Positions 55,162-63,950 of a stretch of DNA of 64,000 bases are shown here, in pieces (within the stretch, counting starts at the first letter, position 1; every line of letters begins with the position of its first letter). A model generated the notes under the pieces. It had not been told where the DNA came from. It saw only the letters and a program-made list of their open reading frames with translations, and did not search any database. The translations under genes and the position numbers were made by a program. The stretch covers positions 1,143,958-1,207,957 of the forward strand of contig CAVUFH010000002.1 in NCBI GenBank assembly GCA_963740835.1, in the 5' to 3' direction. Source of the DNA: CAVUFH01 sp963740835. Lineage in GTDB: Bacteria; Actinomycetota; Acidimicrobiia; IMCC26256; PALSA-610.

Positions 55162-55994
55162 TGCGGTGCTCCTTGACGGTTCTGGCCGCCGCCCACCGTC
55201 ATCGGGCGGTCGAGTTCGGCGGCGAACACCGATACGGCGTGGGCGAACGCTTCGGGCTGCTCGGCGTAGGTGACATGGCCGCTGCCGGCGAGCTCGACGA
55301 AGCGGGCGTCAGGCAGGCCGCCCGCGAGCCGGCGCGCGACCGAACGCAGGGCCTGGTGGCTGCGGTCCCCCGCGATGATCAGAGCGGGAACGGTGACGGC
55401 AGCGAGGTCCGCCGGAGTGATCGCGAGGGACGGGGATCGCAGGTCGGTGAACCCGATCTCGGCGTTTTGCCGGTAGCGGTCCTTGCGGCTCTCGTCGAGG
55501 ATGGACCACAGGCCGGGGCACATCAGTGAGAAGAACGCGTCGACCGCAGCACGCAGGTCGCCCGCGTCCGCCTGCTCGACGATTGGGCGCAGGTCGTGTA
55601 TCGCGATGTCGCGGGTATCCGGGTCGAGGCTGAACAGTGGTGGCTCGCTGAACACCGCGCCACGGAGCAGGTGACCGTACCGAAGCGCCACGTCGACGCT
55701 GATGGCCGCACCGCCGCTGGACCCGACGAGTAGACAGGGGCTCAACGCGAGCGCGTCGATCAGCGCCGCGGCATCGTCGGCGTGCACCGCGCTGCTGATC
55801 GCCGCGCGACCTCGGGTGCTGCGGGTGTGGCCGCGGCGGTCGTAGCGCACGCACGTGTAGCGGTCCGAGAACCGCTCGGCCTGGTCGGCCCACACGCCGG
55901 CGAAGCCACACATGCCGTGCACGAACAGCATCGCCGGCCCGTGTCCGGTCTGCTCGTAGTAGATCGTGGTGTCGTCGAGGTCGATGGTCGGCAT
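55158..55994 (-). CDS. Alpha/beta hydrolase
   Basis: The 278-residue protein begins with a short beta strand (MPTIDLDDTTIYYEQTG), then MLFVHGMCGFAGVWADQ, VRYDRRGHTRSTRG, the elbow VGSSGGAA (Ser93) and GSGHVTYAEQPEAF with the catalytic His. It looks like an active esterase-type hydrolase. It is first in a two-gene operon, coupled by ATGA to the next hydrolase. No adjacent enzyme indicates the substrate. Confidence 0.88.
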   Translation of the reverse strand: MPTIDLDDTTIYYEQTGHGPAMLFVHGMCGFAGVWADQAERFSDRYTCVRYDRRGHTRSTRGRAAISSAVHADDAAALIDALALSPCLLVGSSGGAAISVDVALRYGHLLRGAVFSEPPLFSLDPDTRDIAIHDLRPIVEQADAGDLRAAVDAFFSLMCPGLWSILDESRKDRYRQNAEIGFTDLRSPSLAITPADLAAVTVPALIIAGDRSHQALRSVARRLAGGLPDARFVELAGSGHVTYAEQPEAFAHAVSVFAAELDRPMTVGGGQNRQGAPQ

Positions 55995-56057
55995 GCCGAC
56001 AGTGTGTGATCACCGATCGTCGCCACGCATCGGGTGTTCACCCCATCTCCGCCAGAG

Positions 56058-57621
56058 TCACGACGACAGGAGGCCATGCTCCATGGCGAACAGCGTGGCG
56101 CCGGCGCGGGTGGTCACCCCCGCCTTTGCGTATATGTGCTCCACGTGGTGTCCCACCGTTTTGGGCGAGATGCCCAGGGTCGCGGCGACCTGCTTGTTCG
56201 GATGACCGCGAGCGATCAGACGCAACACGTCGACCTCCCGCTCGGTGAGCCCAGCGGGTCGGCTGATCTGGGGAGGACGGGTGGCCTGGCCGGCGGCAGC
56301 GAGCACGGCCTCGACCTCCACCCGACCGAACCGGCCCGCGTCGACCTGATCAAGCAGTTGCGACGCGGCATCCGTCCGGGTGAGCGCGGACCGGTGGGGA
56401 CGGTCCTCGGTCATGGCTTGGTACGCGTCGGCGGCGGCCAAAAGCGCGCGCCCCGACGCTGAGCTGGTCGCCTGCGAGACCGCGGTGGTAGCCGGACCCG
56501 TCGGGTCGCTCGTGGTGGCGGGCGGCCAACTCGGCAAACGGTGCGAGCAGCCTGCAACGGGAAAGCACCCGCTCCCCCAAGTAGGAGTGGAGCCGCACCC
56601 GCTCCCATTGCTCGGGACTCAGGGACCCGGCCCGGTCCCAGATCCCGGACGGCACCCCGACCTTGCCGACGTCGTGCACCAGTCCCGCCCGTCGCAGCAG
56701 CGACCCGTCACGGTCGGACAGACCCGCAGCGTCGGCCGCGGCCCCAGCCAGCGCCGCCACCGCCGTCGAATGACCCAAGAAGAACGGTGACTTCAAGTCC
56801 GCGAAATCCGCAACCGCGCTCAGCGCCTCGTCGATCCGGCGCTCCTCGATCGCGAGCACCGGTAGCGGCTCGGCATCCAGGACCGCCGCGCACAGGTCGT
56901 CGTCACCGAGTCCCGCAAGCCACCCCTCACCGTCCGCGACCAGCGCGTCAACCACCATCGGGTCGTACGCGTGACCGCGTCGGTGAGCGAGCACCTCGGC
57001 GGCAGTCGCCCAGCCCGCCTGGCGTGTCCAAAGCTCGGTGTCCCGGGCGACCGCGACCACCCGGATCGCGATCGGGACCGCCTCACCCGCCAGCCCGTCC
57101 GGGTAGCCCCGGCCATCCCAACGCTCATACGCGTGCGCCAGCGCGTCGCACACCGACGCCGGCATGCCAAGCCGAGTCGCCAGGCGAGCCGCGGCCTCAC
57201 AGTGCCCCGAAAGGCTGCGCCGCTCCCCGCCGGGATCCGACAGCGCCTGGGCGACCCGCCCGATACGGCGCACCAACGGCAGGTCCTCGCCCAAGTGGCG
57301 CACAAAGAAGCGGAGGCCCTCACCGGGCTGTGCGTTCAGCATCGGCGCGAACGCGGCGTTGAACGCCACCTCATCGCCGCCCGCGAGCACCGCCGTCTCC
57401 GACGCGTCGGAGGTACAGCCCACGAACCGCAGCAACGCCACGTGGTACACACCCGAGCACCCGACCTCACCCAGGCACAAAGCCTCCGCCACCTTGAGCG
57501 AGAGCAAGCAGCTGCGCAGGCCGTGCTCAAGCGGCTGGCCCGTACCCAGATCCGTCGCCAACGACAGGGCGATGGTCAACTCCGCCAGACGGCCGACCCC
57601 GACCTCTACCTCGTCGCCCAC
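56058..57621 (-). pseudogene. HD-GYP-type phosphodiesterase fused to LuxR HTH, one-base frameshift
   Basis: The gene reads about 390 codons from GTG 57621. A first degenerate HD region (HCEAAARLATRLG, then RWDGRGYPDGLAGEAVPIAI) precedes a fuller HD-GYP with AGLVHDVGKVGVP and ARHHERPDGSGYHRGLAGDQ. A GGGG run (reverse strand of 56451-56454) then puts the rest out of frame; with GGG the protein continues SVGRALLAAADAYQAMTEDR and ends in a LuxR HTH (LTEREVDVLRLIARGHPNKQ). The family links phosphodiesterase-like sensing to transcription. A homopolymer error or a recent mutation is likely. Confidence 0.8.
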
Positions 57622-57753
57622 CCCACCACTCTTCCAGAGCGCCGCACCACTAGCACCGTCTCGTCACGAGTCGGAACGCTGGCCCTCGGAGGTAATCCGT
57701 GGCACGTGACAACAGGACGTAGAGCTGGTGGTCTTCTAGCGTGTGATGCGCCC

Positions 57754-58152
57754 ATGACGGACTATGTCGATCAGGTCCGCGACGCGTTCGCGGCGCAGGC
57801 GGCCGGAGATCTCGAGCCGGCTCGACGGCTGTTTGCCCAAGACGCGGTTCTCGACCTCCCCGCGTTCATTCCCGTCGCCGATCCGAGCGGCTTCGACGGG
57901 ATCGTCGCACTCATTCTGGAGATGATGAGTCGCTGCGACGGCGGCTTCGCATCGACGTTCATAGACGCGATCGGTGCCGGCGAAGTCGTGACGACGGTCA
58001 ACCGAGTCGAAGCGACTCGCTACGGTCGCACACTCAGCTACAACACGGTGTGGACCTTTCGGTTCACGGATGGTGTCATCTCAGAGGCGTGGCTCCACCC
58101 ATCACTACCCGGCGAAGAGATCGCGCGCTTCTACGGCTTCAGTGAAACATGA
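57754..58152 (+). CDS. SnoaL/NTF2-like protein
   Basis: The 132-residue cone-fold protein has YVDQVRDAFAAQAAGDLEPA, FAQDAVLDLPAFIPVAD, and TVWTFRFTDGVISEAWLH, the pattern of nuclear-transport-factor-2/SnoaL-like proteins that include small isomerases and hydrolases; activity unknown. No Shine-Dalgarno is seen. A TAGCGT hexamer lies 11 bases before the ATG, slightly farther than at the other leaderless candidates. Confidence 0.78.
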   Translation: MTDYVDQVRDAFAAQAAGDLEPARRLFAQDAVLDLPAFIPVADPSGFDGIVALILEMMSRCDGGFASTFIDAIGAGEVVTTVNRVEATRYGRTLSYNTVWTFRFTDGVISEAWLHPSLPGEEIARFYGFSET

Positions 58153-58199
58153 ATTGCGATGTTGGCGCTCGGGCGGCGTGATGTCGATCCGACAGGGAT

Positions 58200-58991
58200 T
58201 CAGCCCACGTTCCCGATGAACCGGCGCATCTCCGTCGCACACAACTCGGGGTCCTCCACCACACACGCATGGCCGAGCTTCGGGAGCACAGCCAGCTGTG
58301 ATGTGGAGATCGCCGCACGGAGCATGTCGGCGTTCGCGAGTGGCGATCGAGCATCTGCCTCGCCGTGCAGAATGAGTGTTGGTACGTCGACCATCGGCAG
58401 CACAGGGCGGAGGTCGGTTTCCGCTCCGATGTAGCCCGCCGCTCGAACACTTGCCGGGCGGATGTTCTCACGCATCATCGTGACCAATGCGGCGTCGCGG
58501 TCCGCGGGTATGAGTTCCGTGAACAGGCCCGGGTACGACTTCGGGTCGAACGCATCGCCCAGCTCTGCCATGCCGAGGAACATCTCGCGCCGTCGTGCTA
58601 CCTCTTCTGTTGGCAGAGACCCTGCCCAGCCCGCATAGCCACCAATCAGCACGAGAGTGGCCGGTACCGCTGGATGGCGCTGGAACAGCGAGAGGGCAAT
58701 CATCGTCCCGAACGAGTGGCCCACGATGTGCGGCCGCTCGAGCCCGAGCGCGGCGATGAACGCCGCAAGAGCATCGGCGAATTGCGCTGCGCGCCACGTG
58801 TCGTCGATGTCTGACGACTGCCCGAAGCCCGGCGCGTCCCAGGCAACGACCGTGTGGTCGCGTGAGAGGTCGGGAAGCATCCACTGCCAAGTGCGGCTGT
58901 CGGCCGGGGCGCCGTGGAGCATCACGAGCGGCGGGCCGAGACCCACGCGGGCGTAGGCAATCTGGATCTCGCCGACCTCGACACGCTCCAT
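58200..58991 (-). CDS. Alpha/beta hydrolase
   Basis: The 263-residue hydrolase has VMLHGAPADSRTWQW, VVAWDAPGFGQSSD, the elbow GHSFGT (Ser93) and the late LPKLGHACVVEDPEL with His. It resembles meta-cleavage-product hydrolases and haloperoxidase-like esterases. AGGA lies eight bases before the ATG; a longer open frame upstream lacks family character. Single gene. Confidence 0.88.
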   Translation of the reverse strand: MERVEVGEIQIAYARVGLGPPLVMLHGAPADSRTWQWMLPDLSRDHTVVAWDAPGFGQSSDIDDTWRAAQFADALAAFIAALGLERPHIVGHSFGTMIALSLFQRHPAVPATLVLIGGYAGWAGSLPTEEVARRREMFLGMAELGDAFDPKSYPGLFTELIPADRDAALVTMMRENIRPASVRAAGYIGAETDLRPVLPMVDVPTLILHGEADARSPLANADMLRAAISTSQLAVLPKLGHACVVEDPELCATEMRRFIGNVG

Positions 58992-59254
58992 GCATCGATC
59001 CTGCCCGAAACGACAGCGCAGAGAAACGAGAGGGAGCGCGCCGGTATCGAGGAATCGACCGGTCGCCGCGGTTAGCAGTCGTGGCGGCCCCACAGCAGCC
59101 TGGCGGGAACATCGATGCCGCGCGGAGCCAGCGTCGGCGCACGACATCGCAGTGGTCGCGACAACGGCGCGACGTGCGCCGAGTTACTTCCGGAACTACT
59201 CCTGCGATTGCTCCCGGAACTGCTCCCGTTCGATCGGATCGAACATACGTTCGG

Positions 59255-59362
59255 GTGTCGGAGGGGGGACATAAACCCCCACGCGACCCCTGGCAAGCCT
59301 GGCTTCGCGCTGCGTGAACTTCGCAAGTGTGAGCGCGACTACTCCCGCGACTACTCCCGTCC
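59255..59362. repeat. Dispersed repeat copy 3, long form
   Basis: Begins GTGTCGGAGGGGGGACAT, includes AAACCCCCACGCG and ends GACTACTCCCGCGACTACTC. Same head, tail and order as copy 2. Related short ACTACTCC/TGCTCCC tracts lie just upstream (59198-59230). Intergenic. Confidence 0.65.
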
Positions 59363-59645
59363 GTTGGAACATCGCTCGGAATGTCATCGTCACGCCTCGC
59401 ACCTCGACGTGCGCGCATGCGATGGCTACGGTGTCCTCAAGCCGGCGTTTGCTGATGCCGCCGGACCCGTCTACGGCGCGCGTTCTGTGACGCGGCACGG
59501 CTCGCTATCGCGATGCGCGCAACGCCGAATCGGGCGCGCCGGTGAGCACACAGCCAGCGGCGTCGCTGGCGGGAGTTGCTGCGCCTCGAACGATGCATTG
59601 GCAGTGCCGCCGCGTGCGATTTGCGCCGAGGAAACCGGTCCGTCG

Positions 59646-60898
59646 ATGCTCCTCGGCGAGGTGTCTCGCCCCATCACGTCTCAGCGAGCAGTCGTGCCAC
59701 CGCGGACCGACCTGAGGACTCGACGCGAGCGGGTGGTCGCGCGGGTGATGGTCGGTGGTTTGGACCTCTACCAATGGCTGAAGTCTCGTGTGCTGGTCGA
59801 TGTGACACGTCCGGGTGAGGATCCCTTCTACCGCGTGCCCGAGAAATTGGACGCGTTCCGTCCTGGCGAGGTGCTCGACGCGCGGCCCGTCGAGGTCCGA
59901 GGTTTCCGCCGTGTGATCAAGGCTGATGCGTGGCAGGTGAAGTTCCGTTCGACAGACACCCATGGCGCTGCGGTGTCCGGCGTCACCACGGTGATTGTTC
60001 CTCGGCAGCCCTTCAGCGGATCGCTCAGGCCGCTGCTCTCCTATCAGTGCGCCATCGACGGCCTGGGTGCGGCCGCCGATCCGTCATACACACTGAGGCA
60101 CGGCGATCAGTGGGAGCTTCCTTTCGTGGCCCGGGCCCTTCGCCGGCGGTGGGCGGTCGTCACCACCGACTACACGGGACCGCGGCACGCCTTCGCCGCC
60201 GGTCTCTTGGCGGCCCGTTTCGTGCTCGATGGCATCCGCGCCGCCATCGGCTTCGAACCGGCTGGCTTCGACGCCGCTACGCCGATCGGCCTTTGGGGCT
60301 ACTCGGGCGGAGCGCAAGCAAGTCTCTGCGCGGCCGAACAGCACCCGGGCTACGCGCCGGAGCTCAACATCGTAGGCGCCGCCGCCGGCGGCATCACGGT
60401 CGACCCCACTACGACGACCGGGACGTTCGAGGACGTTTACGACGGCAGTCTCCTCAGCGGGATCCCTCTCGGCGCGATCATCGGGATCAGCCGCGAGTTC
60501 CGGGATGTCGACCTGCTCGGCGCCCTCACGCCCGAGGGTCAAGCCATGGTGGCGTCGGCTGCCGAGATGACCGCCGATCAACTCTTCATGAGCTTTCCCT
60601 TCCTCCACTGGGGCGACTACCTGAGGGTCCCCAGCGTGTTGGACATACCCGGACTACGCAGCGCCTTCGAGGCGAACCGGTTCGGTCAGGCCACTCCCAC
60701 GACCGCGTTGTACGTGTACCACGGCGTGCACGAACAGAACCTGCCCATCGCCAACGCAGACAAGTTCGTCGAAACGTACCGACGCGAGGGGCCGACGTGA
60801 CATACCACCGGATTCGATTCGGTGAGCACATGATCGTGACGGTGACCGGTGTGCCGGGGGCGCTCCGATTTCTGAGCGAGCGATTCGGTGCCCAGTAG
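59646..60898 (+). pseudogene. Secretory-lipase-family protein, one-base frameshift near the end
   Basis: From ATG 59646 the product has DPFYRVPEKLDAFRPGEVLD, VIVPRQPFSGSLRPLLSYQ, and the elbow IGLWGYSGGAQ with Ser220, as in LIP/secretory lipase proteins of actinobacteria. At GGGG (60788-60791) the frame ends early. One more G would continue into DVTYHRIRFGEHMIVTVTG and GALRFLSERFGAQ, the family's natural end at 60898. No signal peptide is evident from this start, and the true start may differ. Probably a consensus error or a very recent mutation. Confidence 0.8.
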
Positions 60899-61021
60899 CG
60901 CGTGCCCGATCGCGCGGCTCGAGAGTCTCGTGCAACAACGCGCCAGCCAACCCAGAGATCCCGAACACTGGGCACACCGGGTGCGTCCGAACCGCGAGCG
61001 GCGTGTACCTCGAGTGCTCGT

Positions 61022-61094
61022 GGGGGTTCAACTCGAAACGCGACTTGAACCCCCACCGTGTCGGAGGGCTGTCGTGCGAGAACAACGACTGGCG
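61022..61094. repeat. Dispersed repeat copy 4 with a perfect palindrome
   Basis: GGGGGTTCAA (61022-61031) and TTGAACCCCC (61045-61054) form a ten-base inverted repeat with a 13-base loop. It is followed directly by GTGTCGGAGGGCTGTCGT (from 61058) and ends CGACTGGCG, as in copy 1. Located between the lipase and FAD-enzyme genes, which converge, so the hairpin might also act in transcript ending, although no T-run follows. Confidence 0.6.
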
Positions 61095-61134
61095 CGTTCG
61101 CCCCTGGTAGGGAGTGCTGTCGATTCGGTTCGCG

Positions 61135-62379
61135 CTAGTACAGGTGCAGCTGGTCGAGCAGCGCGTCGGTGTCGTCGACGCATTGAAGCAGGTCTTTGTT
61201 GTGCTTGATCATCTTGCTGCGCATGTAGACCCGCAACCACTGCTTGTACACAAACGCTTCGTAGCGATCGAGCGATTCCTTCAACGACCGGTCCCGTACC
61301 ACGATGAGCCGGGCGAGGAAGAGCGCGCACTCGAAGCCCAGTGAGATCGACTGGAAGTACGGGGAGCCGATCGCCGAATCGCCGAGAAGGAACACCGGCA
61401 CGCTCGCGAACGGATGGTAGAAGGGCCCGGTCGTGTGCCACGGCCGGCTGGTGGCGTTGCGAGCCCGGTAGAGGTTCAGCGGGATGCGGATGATCGCGAG
61501 CTCACCGATGAGCTCGCCATGCGACTCCTCCTTGATCTTGTCGATGAAGCGATCCATCGATTCGGCGACCACGGGGAAGCTGTCGCGGAGCCAGGCGCCG
61601 TCGAAAGTGCTGGGCATGGATTCGTACTCGTCCGCCGTGATAGTGACGATGCCCGTCACGTGCGTGATATTGCCGTCGGTGTACGTGCGATGCACCGACG
61701 GAATGAACTTGTACTGGTCGTTCCCGGCGTTCTTGTAGTACTTGCAGTACTCGTTGCACTCGTACGATTGGCCGTAGAGGAAGGTGATCACGAGCGCGTG
61801 CTCGAGCCGGATCGTGTGTGTATTCGCGTCGGCGTCCGTTTCGTCGGCACCGGGAACAAGGCGATCGCGCAATACCGACTTGCTGCCCGTGCAGTCGACG
61901 AGGATGTCGCCCGGTTCGAGCATCGCAATCGCATCTTCGGCGGTCACGACGCCCGCGGTGCGCGTCACGGAGCCCGTCGCCCGCGCGTCGATCAGATCGC
62001 TGAGCGACCGCTCTATGTCGTTCAACGGGCAGAAACCCTCGGTCCAGCCGCGCAGCAGCGTCATCAGATCGGACGGAATGGAGCGCTGGAACGCGATGGC
62101 TTCGTCCAACTCAGCCGGAGAGAAGACGGCCTCGACGTTGTCGCCGTCGAGCGGGTCGGTGCAGTAGTTCTCGACCGACTCGGCGGCGAGGTACGACTCG
62201 AGGTGCACCATCCGCGTGCGCGTGTACTCCTTGCGCTTCTCGTAGAGATGAACGTCGAAGCCCTTCACCGACTGGAGCAGCGCAGCAAGGAGAAGACCGA
62301 CTGGCCCCGCACCGAGAATGTGGATGCGACCGCCGGGCGGCAACGTTTCGAACGTCGTGAAACTTGATTCGGAGAGCAT
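61135..62379 (-). CDS. FAD-dependent oxidoreductase of unknown substrate
   Basis: The 414-residue flavoprotein has the dinucleotide motif HILGAGPVGLLLA (20-32), DVHLYEKR at the end of strand 2, the middle ILVDCTGSKSVLRD, and the ribityl-binding FLLGDSAIGSPYFQSISLG near the C-terminus, consistent with a PHBH-type monooxygenase. The body differs from common hydroxylases, with TFLYGQSYECNEYCKYYKNA and a Lys-rich C-terminal helix. The start MLSESSF follows a weak GAGG. No operon partner. Confidence 0.82.
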   Translation of the reverse strand: MLSESSFTTFETLPPGGRIHILGAGPVGLLLAALLQSVKGFDVHLYEKRKEYTRTRMVHLESYLAAESVENYCTDPLDGDNVEAVFSPAELDEAIAFQRSIPSDLMTLLRGWTEGFCPLNDIERSLSDLIDARATGSVTRTAGVVTAEDAIAMLEPGDILVDCTGSKSVLRDRLVPGADETDADANTHTIRLEHALVITFLYGQSYECNEYCKYYKNAGNDQYKFIPSVHRTYTDGNITHVTGIVTITADEYESMPSTFDGAWLRDSFPVVAESMDRFIDKIKEESHGELIGELAIIRIPLNLYRARNATSRPWHTTGPFYHPFASVPVFLLGDSAIGSPYFQSISLGFECALFLARLIVVRDRSLKESLDRYEAFVYKQWLRVYMRSKMIKHNKDLLQCVDDTDALLDQLHLY

Positions 62380-63157
62380 CCACACGCCTCGCTCGGGCGG
62401 CCCTCGACCGGCCGCAGACGATTCTGGCCCGCCACTTCGGCGAATGTCACGCCGAGTGCGAACGGGTGAGTGCGAGCGATCGGTGAAAGGCGCGTCGTTC
62501 GGATGCGGAGCGAAGGTGCGAGCCAAGGCGATATCACCCGGGCGACTCAGCGTCGGCCACGGTCTCGTTCAGCAAATCCTGCGGTCGCGCGCTACCTCAG
62601 CGAAGCGCTGCTGAGCGGCACCTCGTATACGGGGAAGCATGAAGCGATCGTGACGCCGACGGAGACGAGGTCGGTTTCTTCGACGAAATGGGCGGCAGCA
62701 TCACGCGCTACCACGATCCACTCGACGCCTGCGCTGACTGCGTAGTCGGCGCAGCAAATCGGTTCTCACGCATCGTCTCTGGAAGAAGGCGGTGGTGACT
62801 GGTCAAGCCAGTGTCGGAGGGGCGACTTGCACCCTAACCCCACACGGACGCCCTAAGTACGAGTACCTAGTCGCCGCGTGACCGTCGAGTCGTCCGACCG
62901 TAACGATCGTGCTGCACACTCCAACCCTTGACTGCACGCGTCGCTACACACGACGCCGGACCGCACAATCGTGCCGTCGTTTCGCCAGCGCCAGACTCCT
63001 CGAGCCGGCCAGCGTTAGGTTCGCAATCGGGTGACGCTCCCTCCTTGAGCGGCCACGACGTCGTTGATCCAGGACTCCACAAACGCATCCGACCGGTGCA
63101 CGCACGGGCTCGAAGCCCGGGGCGCCGTTACGGGATTCGGGAGAGACTGCCGAACTG
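62380..63157. other. 778-base region without a confident gene
   Basis: No complete gene is recognisable. A forward frame around 62642-62800 reads DRDADGDEVGFFDEMGGSI, then RYHDPLDACADCVV, protein-like but with an in-frame TGA immediately upstream and no start, so it may be a gene fragment. The region holds repeat copy 5 at 62811. Confidence 0.5.
62811..62845. repeat. Dispersed repeat copy 5 (short form)
   Basis: Begins GTGTCGGAGGGGCGACTT and continues CACCCTAACCCCAC. The first 33 bases match copy 2 with about three differences; the ACTACTCC tail seen in copies 2 and 3 is absent. Confidence 0.6.
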
Positions 63158-63908
63158 ATGTCGACGCTCGGCTGGATCGTGGTCACGGGGTTGGCCATGA
63201 GTGCGCTGGCGCTCGTCGGAACCGTCACGCTCGCGTTACCCAAGCCCGTCCTCGAGCGGATACTCCTCCCTTTGGTCGGTCTCGCGGCTGGCTCCCTGCT
63301 CGGCGGTGCGTTTTTCCACATGCTGCCCGAGGCAGTCGACGCGCTTGGCAACACGCTGGCGGTCTATCTGTGGCTGACCGCTGGGTTCTTGGTGTTCTTC
63401 GTGCTCGAGCAGTTCTTGCACTGGCATCACTGCCATCGCGCCGAGCATGAGCAACATCGGCCGTTGGGGTATAGTATTTTGCTCGCAGATGGACTCCACA
63501 ACTTTATCGGTGGTTTGGCGGTGGGCGGGGCATTCATCGGTCGACCACCGGTTGGGAGTCATCACCTTGAGCTGGTGCCGCGGGCTCATGAGGTGCACAA
63601 GAGTTGGGTGATTTCGGTGTGCTCGGTGCACAGTGGCTGGCGGAAAGCCGCGGCAGACTGCAGTTGAAACTCACGTCGGCGCTGACCTTCCTGCTAGGCA
63701 GGGCACTGTCTCGCCTGCACGGGTCTCGGAGACGCTCGAGGTTGCCTACTTGCTGCCGTTCGCCGCCGGAAACTTGGTCTTCTATCGCGGCGGCAGACCT
63801 GCTCCCCGAAGTTGCCAGGCAGGCCGGAACGGAGCAAGGATTTTTCAGACAACCGCGTCCTTTGCCCTTGGACTTGCGCTCCTACTCGGCGCGACGCAGC
63901 TCACCTGA
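63158..63908 (+). pseudogene. ZIP-family metal transporter, multiple frameshifts
   Basis: The first 125 codons are a good ZIP N-terminus: VTLALPKPVLERILLPLVGL, GGAFFHMLPEAVDALG, a His-rich loop (HWHHCHRAEHEQH), and ILLADGLHNFIGGLAVGGAF with metal-binding His and Asn. From about 63540 the family sequence is scattered over three frames (GDFGVLGAQW; TSALTFLLGRA; LEVAYLLPFAAGNLV; FALGLALLLGATQL), so several small indels are present. In its present form it would give only the first half of a transporter. Confidence 0.78.
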
Positions 63909-63936
63909 TCGAGGCTCGCTACTGGGAGCGGCGCCG

Positions 63937-63942
63937 TACACT
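63937..63942 (+). promoter_or_regulatory. TACACT -10 box, leaderless partial gene
   Basis: TACACT ends eight bases before the ATG at 63951; no ribosome-binding site is visible. Confidence 0.35.
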
Positions 63943-63950
63943 CTCGGGCG

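Noticed and set aside
54343..55994. The two adjacent hydrolases as a toxin-antitoxin or other paired defence system
   Set aside because: Both are full-length catalytic-type hydrolases with ordinary elbows and no antitoxin-like partner.
62642..62800. A small gene with a DRDADGDE calcium-loop-like motif
   Set aside because: A stop lies immediately upstream and there is no start codon; at most a fragment.
48916..62845. A CRISPR array
   Set aside because: The five copies are kilobases apart, variable in length and separated by genes; no cas gene is present.
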